Of a DNA stretch of 64,000 bases, positions 62,823-64,000 are shown piece by piece (position 1 is the stretch's first letter; every line of letters begins with the position of its first letter). The notes beneath the pieces were generated by a model. The model saw only the letters and a program-made list of their open reading frames with translations, was not told where the DNA came from and made no database searches. Made by a program: the position numbers and the translations under genes. Where the stretch lies: the NCBI RefSeq assembly GCF_014647375.1, contig NZ_BMPB01000013.1:1-64000 (forward strand), written 5' to 3'. This stretch comes from Parabacteroides faecis. Its GTDB lineage: Bacteria; Bacteroidota; Bacteroidia; Bacteroidales; Tannerellaceae.

Positions 62823-64000
62823 ATGAAGAAATATACCTTATTATTATATATGGTGACTGCCGGTTTATTGTGTTCCTGCAGTCAGCAAAGTAAATATTTC
62901 CAGCCGGAAAAGATCAACGAGCTGAGAGCTCCGGCCTATCCTTTGGTAACCATCGATCCTTATACGAGTGCCTGGTCATTTACGGATCAATTGAATGAAG
63001 ATAATGTACGGCACTGGACCGGGAAGCCTTTCCCTTTGGTCGGAGCATTGCGGGTAGATGGTAAAAGTTATCGTTTTATGGGGGTAGAAGAGACACCGAT
63101 GAAGTCAGTTTTACCTACGGCAGGAGCTGAGAAATGGGCCGCCTCTTACACAGAAAAGGAACCGGCAGGAAAGTGGAACCAACCGGATTTTAATGACGCT
63201 GCCTGGGAAAAAGGCCTGGCTGCTTTCGGAACTCCCGGGATGCCGAACCTTTCTACCGAATGGAACAGTAAGGATATATGGGTCAGACGCACCTTTGACC
63301 TGTCTCAGGATTATGCTGATGAAACCGTCATTCTCGATTACTCGCACGATGATATCTTTGAATTGTATATCAATGGGATCGAGGTCGTAAAAACGGATTA
63401 TTCATGGAAAAACAATGTATTGAAAGAATTACCGACCAATGTAAAAGCTACCCTTAAGCCGGGTAAAAACGTAATTGCTGCCCATTGCCATAATCGCGTG
63501 GGTGGCGGTTTCGTTGATTTTGGTCTGTTTGTGAAAGATAAAGTAAAGGATGTGTTCGACACTCCGGCTTTTCAGAAATCAGTCAATGTGTTGCCGACAC
63601 AAACTTATTATACGTTTGAGTGTGGTCCGGTACAATTGGATTTGATTTTTACTTCTCCTCTATTGCAGGATGACCTTCAACTGATGTCTACTCCTGTAAA
63701 CTATATCTCTTATCAGGTAAAAACTTTGGATGGCAAAGCACACGATGTGCAGATCTATATGGATGCTACTCCGCTTTGGGCAATGAACCTGCCGGGACAG
63801 GAAATGGACTTGTCTGTGTACCTGGGAGGTCCGGATAAGATAACGTATGCAAAAGTCGGAACTGTGGAACAGCCCGTTTTACAGAAAAAAGGCGATGATG
63901 TCCGTATCGACTGGGGATATTTCTATCTGGCATCGGATGTTAAACCGGAGCGTGCTATTTCTATGGGAGAATATCATAAGATAAAGAAACTGTTTGCCGA
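62823..64000 (+). CDS. Glutaminase-family (DUF4964/DUF5127) lipoprotein, 5' part
   Basis: The first about 392 residues of an exported lipoprotein, cut by the window edge. A signal peptide with lipobox LLCSC (Cys19) is followed by the DUF4964-type start RAPAYPLVTIDPYTSAWSFTDQLNEDNVRHWTGKPFPLVGALRVDG. Residues about 105-230 form an inserted jelly-roll, beta-galactosidase or carbohydrate-binding-like domain (AAWEKGLAAFGTPG, IWVRRTFDLS, YSHDDIFELYINGIEVVKTD, GKNVIAAHCHN). A DUF5127-type part then resumes. The DUF4965/DUF1793 catalytic part expected of the family is beyond the end. Many annotated members are called glutaminases, but activity on glutamine is uncertain. It diverges from the HTCS, its likely activator. 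Confidence 0.83.
   Translation, partial: MKKYTLLLYMVTAGLLCSCSQQSKYFQPEKINELRAPAYPLVTIDPYTSAWSFTDQLNEDNVRHWTGKPFPLVGALRVDGKSYRFMGVEETPMKSVLPTAGAEKWAASYTEKEPAGKWNQPDFNDAAWEKGLAAFGTPGMPNLSTEWNSKDIWVRRTFDLSQDYADETVILDYSHDDIFELYINGIEVVKTDYSWKNNVLKELPTNVKATLKPGKNVIAAHCHNRVGGGFVDFGLFVKDKVKDVFDTPAFQKSVNVLPTQTYYTFECGPVQLDLIFTSPLLQDDLQLMSTPVNYISYQVKTLDGKAHDVQIYMDATPLWAMNLPGQEMDLSVYLGGPDKITYAKVGTVEQPVLQKKGDDVRIDWGYFYLASDVKPERAISMGEYHKIKKLFA

Overview
The window is chromosomal DNA from a member of the order Bacteroidales, most likely Parabacteroides or a close relative. The genus is a guess. Evidence for the order: promoter boxes of the TAnnTTTG type recur upstream of genes, and Shine-Dalgarno sites are mostly absent. 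The gene content also fits: a serine palmitoyltransferase for sphingolipids, the type IX secretion/gliding proteins GldH and PorT, a one-protein hybrid two-component regulator with an AraC output domain, a TonB receptor with a carboxypeptidase-regulatory-like N-terminus, and a six-bladed propeller lipoprotein. No phage, insertion sequence, CRISPR array or rRNA was seen. One tRNA (Gln, CTG), one cobalamin riboswitch and one 56-residue ferredoxin too short for usual ORF cut-offs were found.

Layout. 0-8.7 kb: an NtrC/NtrY-type two-component pair faces a three-gene ABC exporter operon (two tandem paralogous FtsX/MacB-type permeases and a LolD-type ATPase); a sigma-54-like promoter lies between them. 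8.7-16.2 kb: hpt, adk, obgE, pgeF, a B3/B4-domain protein, a small winged-helix protein, a coiled-coil protein with zapA, rny, and a DUF1097 membrane protein. 16.2-19.7 kb: an ABC-F protein and an LTA-synthase-like sulfatase, minus strand. 20-23 kb: a membrane-spanning TPR/HTH regulator and a propeller lipoprotein. 23.3-30.6 kb: purH followed by the rod-shape cluster mreB-mreC-mreD-mrdA-rodA with overlapping genes. 30.6-46.9 kb: mixed housekeeping genes (gldH, ricT-like, spt, lipid kinase, trmN6-like, lon, DUF5606, coaE, ybbR, yajC, nusB, DUF3276, ferredoxin, porT, cdsA, ftsH, rsfS). 47-51 kb: tRNA-Gln, then a PepSY membrane protein and a siderophore-type TonB receptor behind a cobalamin riboswitch. 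51-56.5 kb: a stand-alone helicase-associated-repeat protein, a Tritrichomonas-like IMP dehydrogenase, pirin, an M64 peptidase and a Nim-like flavoprotein. 56.9-64 kb: a PAS sensor kinase, a 1314-residue hybrid two-component regulator, and the start of a glutaminase-family lipoprotein cut by the window edge.

How the parts work together. The sigma-54 activator probably controls the ABC exporter opposite it. The TPR/HTH protein probably controls the neighbouring lipoprotein through a TGTGACAT direct repeat beside its promoter. The hybrid regulator probably controls the glutaminase-family gene. The mre cluster is tightly coupled by short overlaps, but a long stem-loop separates mreB from mreC, and a related stem-loop separates hpt from adk.

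The best leads for new biology are: (1) the membrane-spanning TPR transcription factor with its lipoprotein and candidate operator; (2) an enhancer-binding protein whose sigma-54 contact motif and Walker B motif are both altered, next to a sigma-54-like promoter; (3) a B12 riboswitch in front of what looks like a siderophore receptor plus reductase; (4) an Asn-rich, repeat-encoded tail on the RicT-like protein; (5) helicase-associated repeats without a helicase; (6) the dispersed long stem-loops between essential genes.
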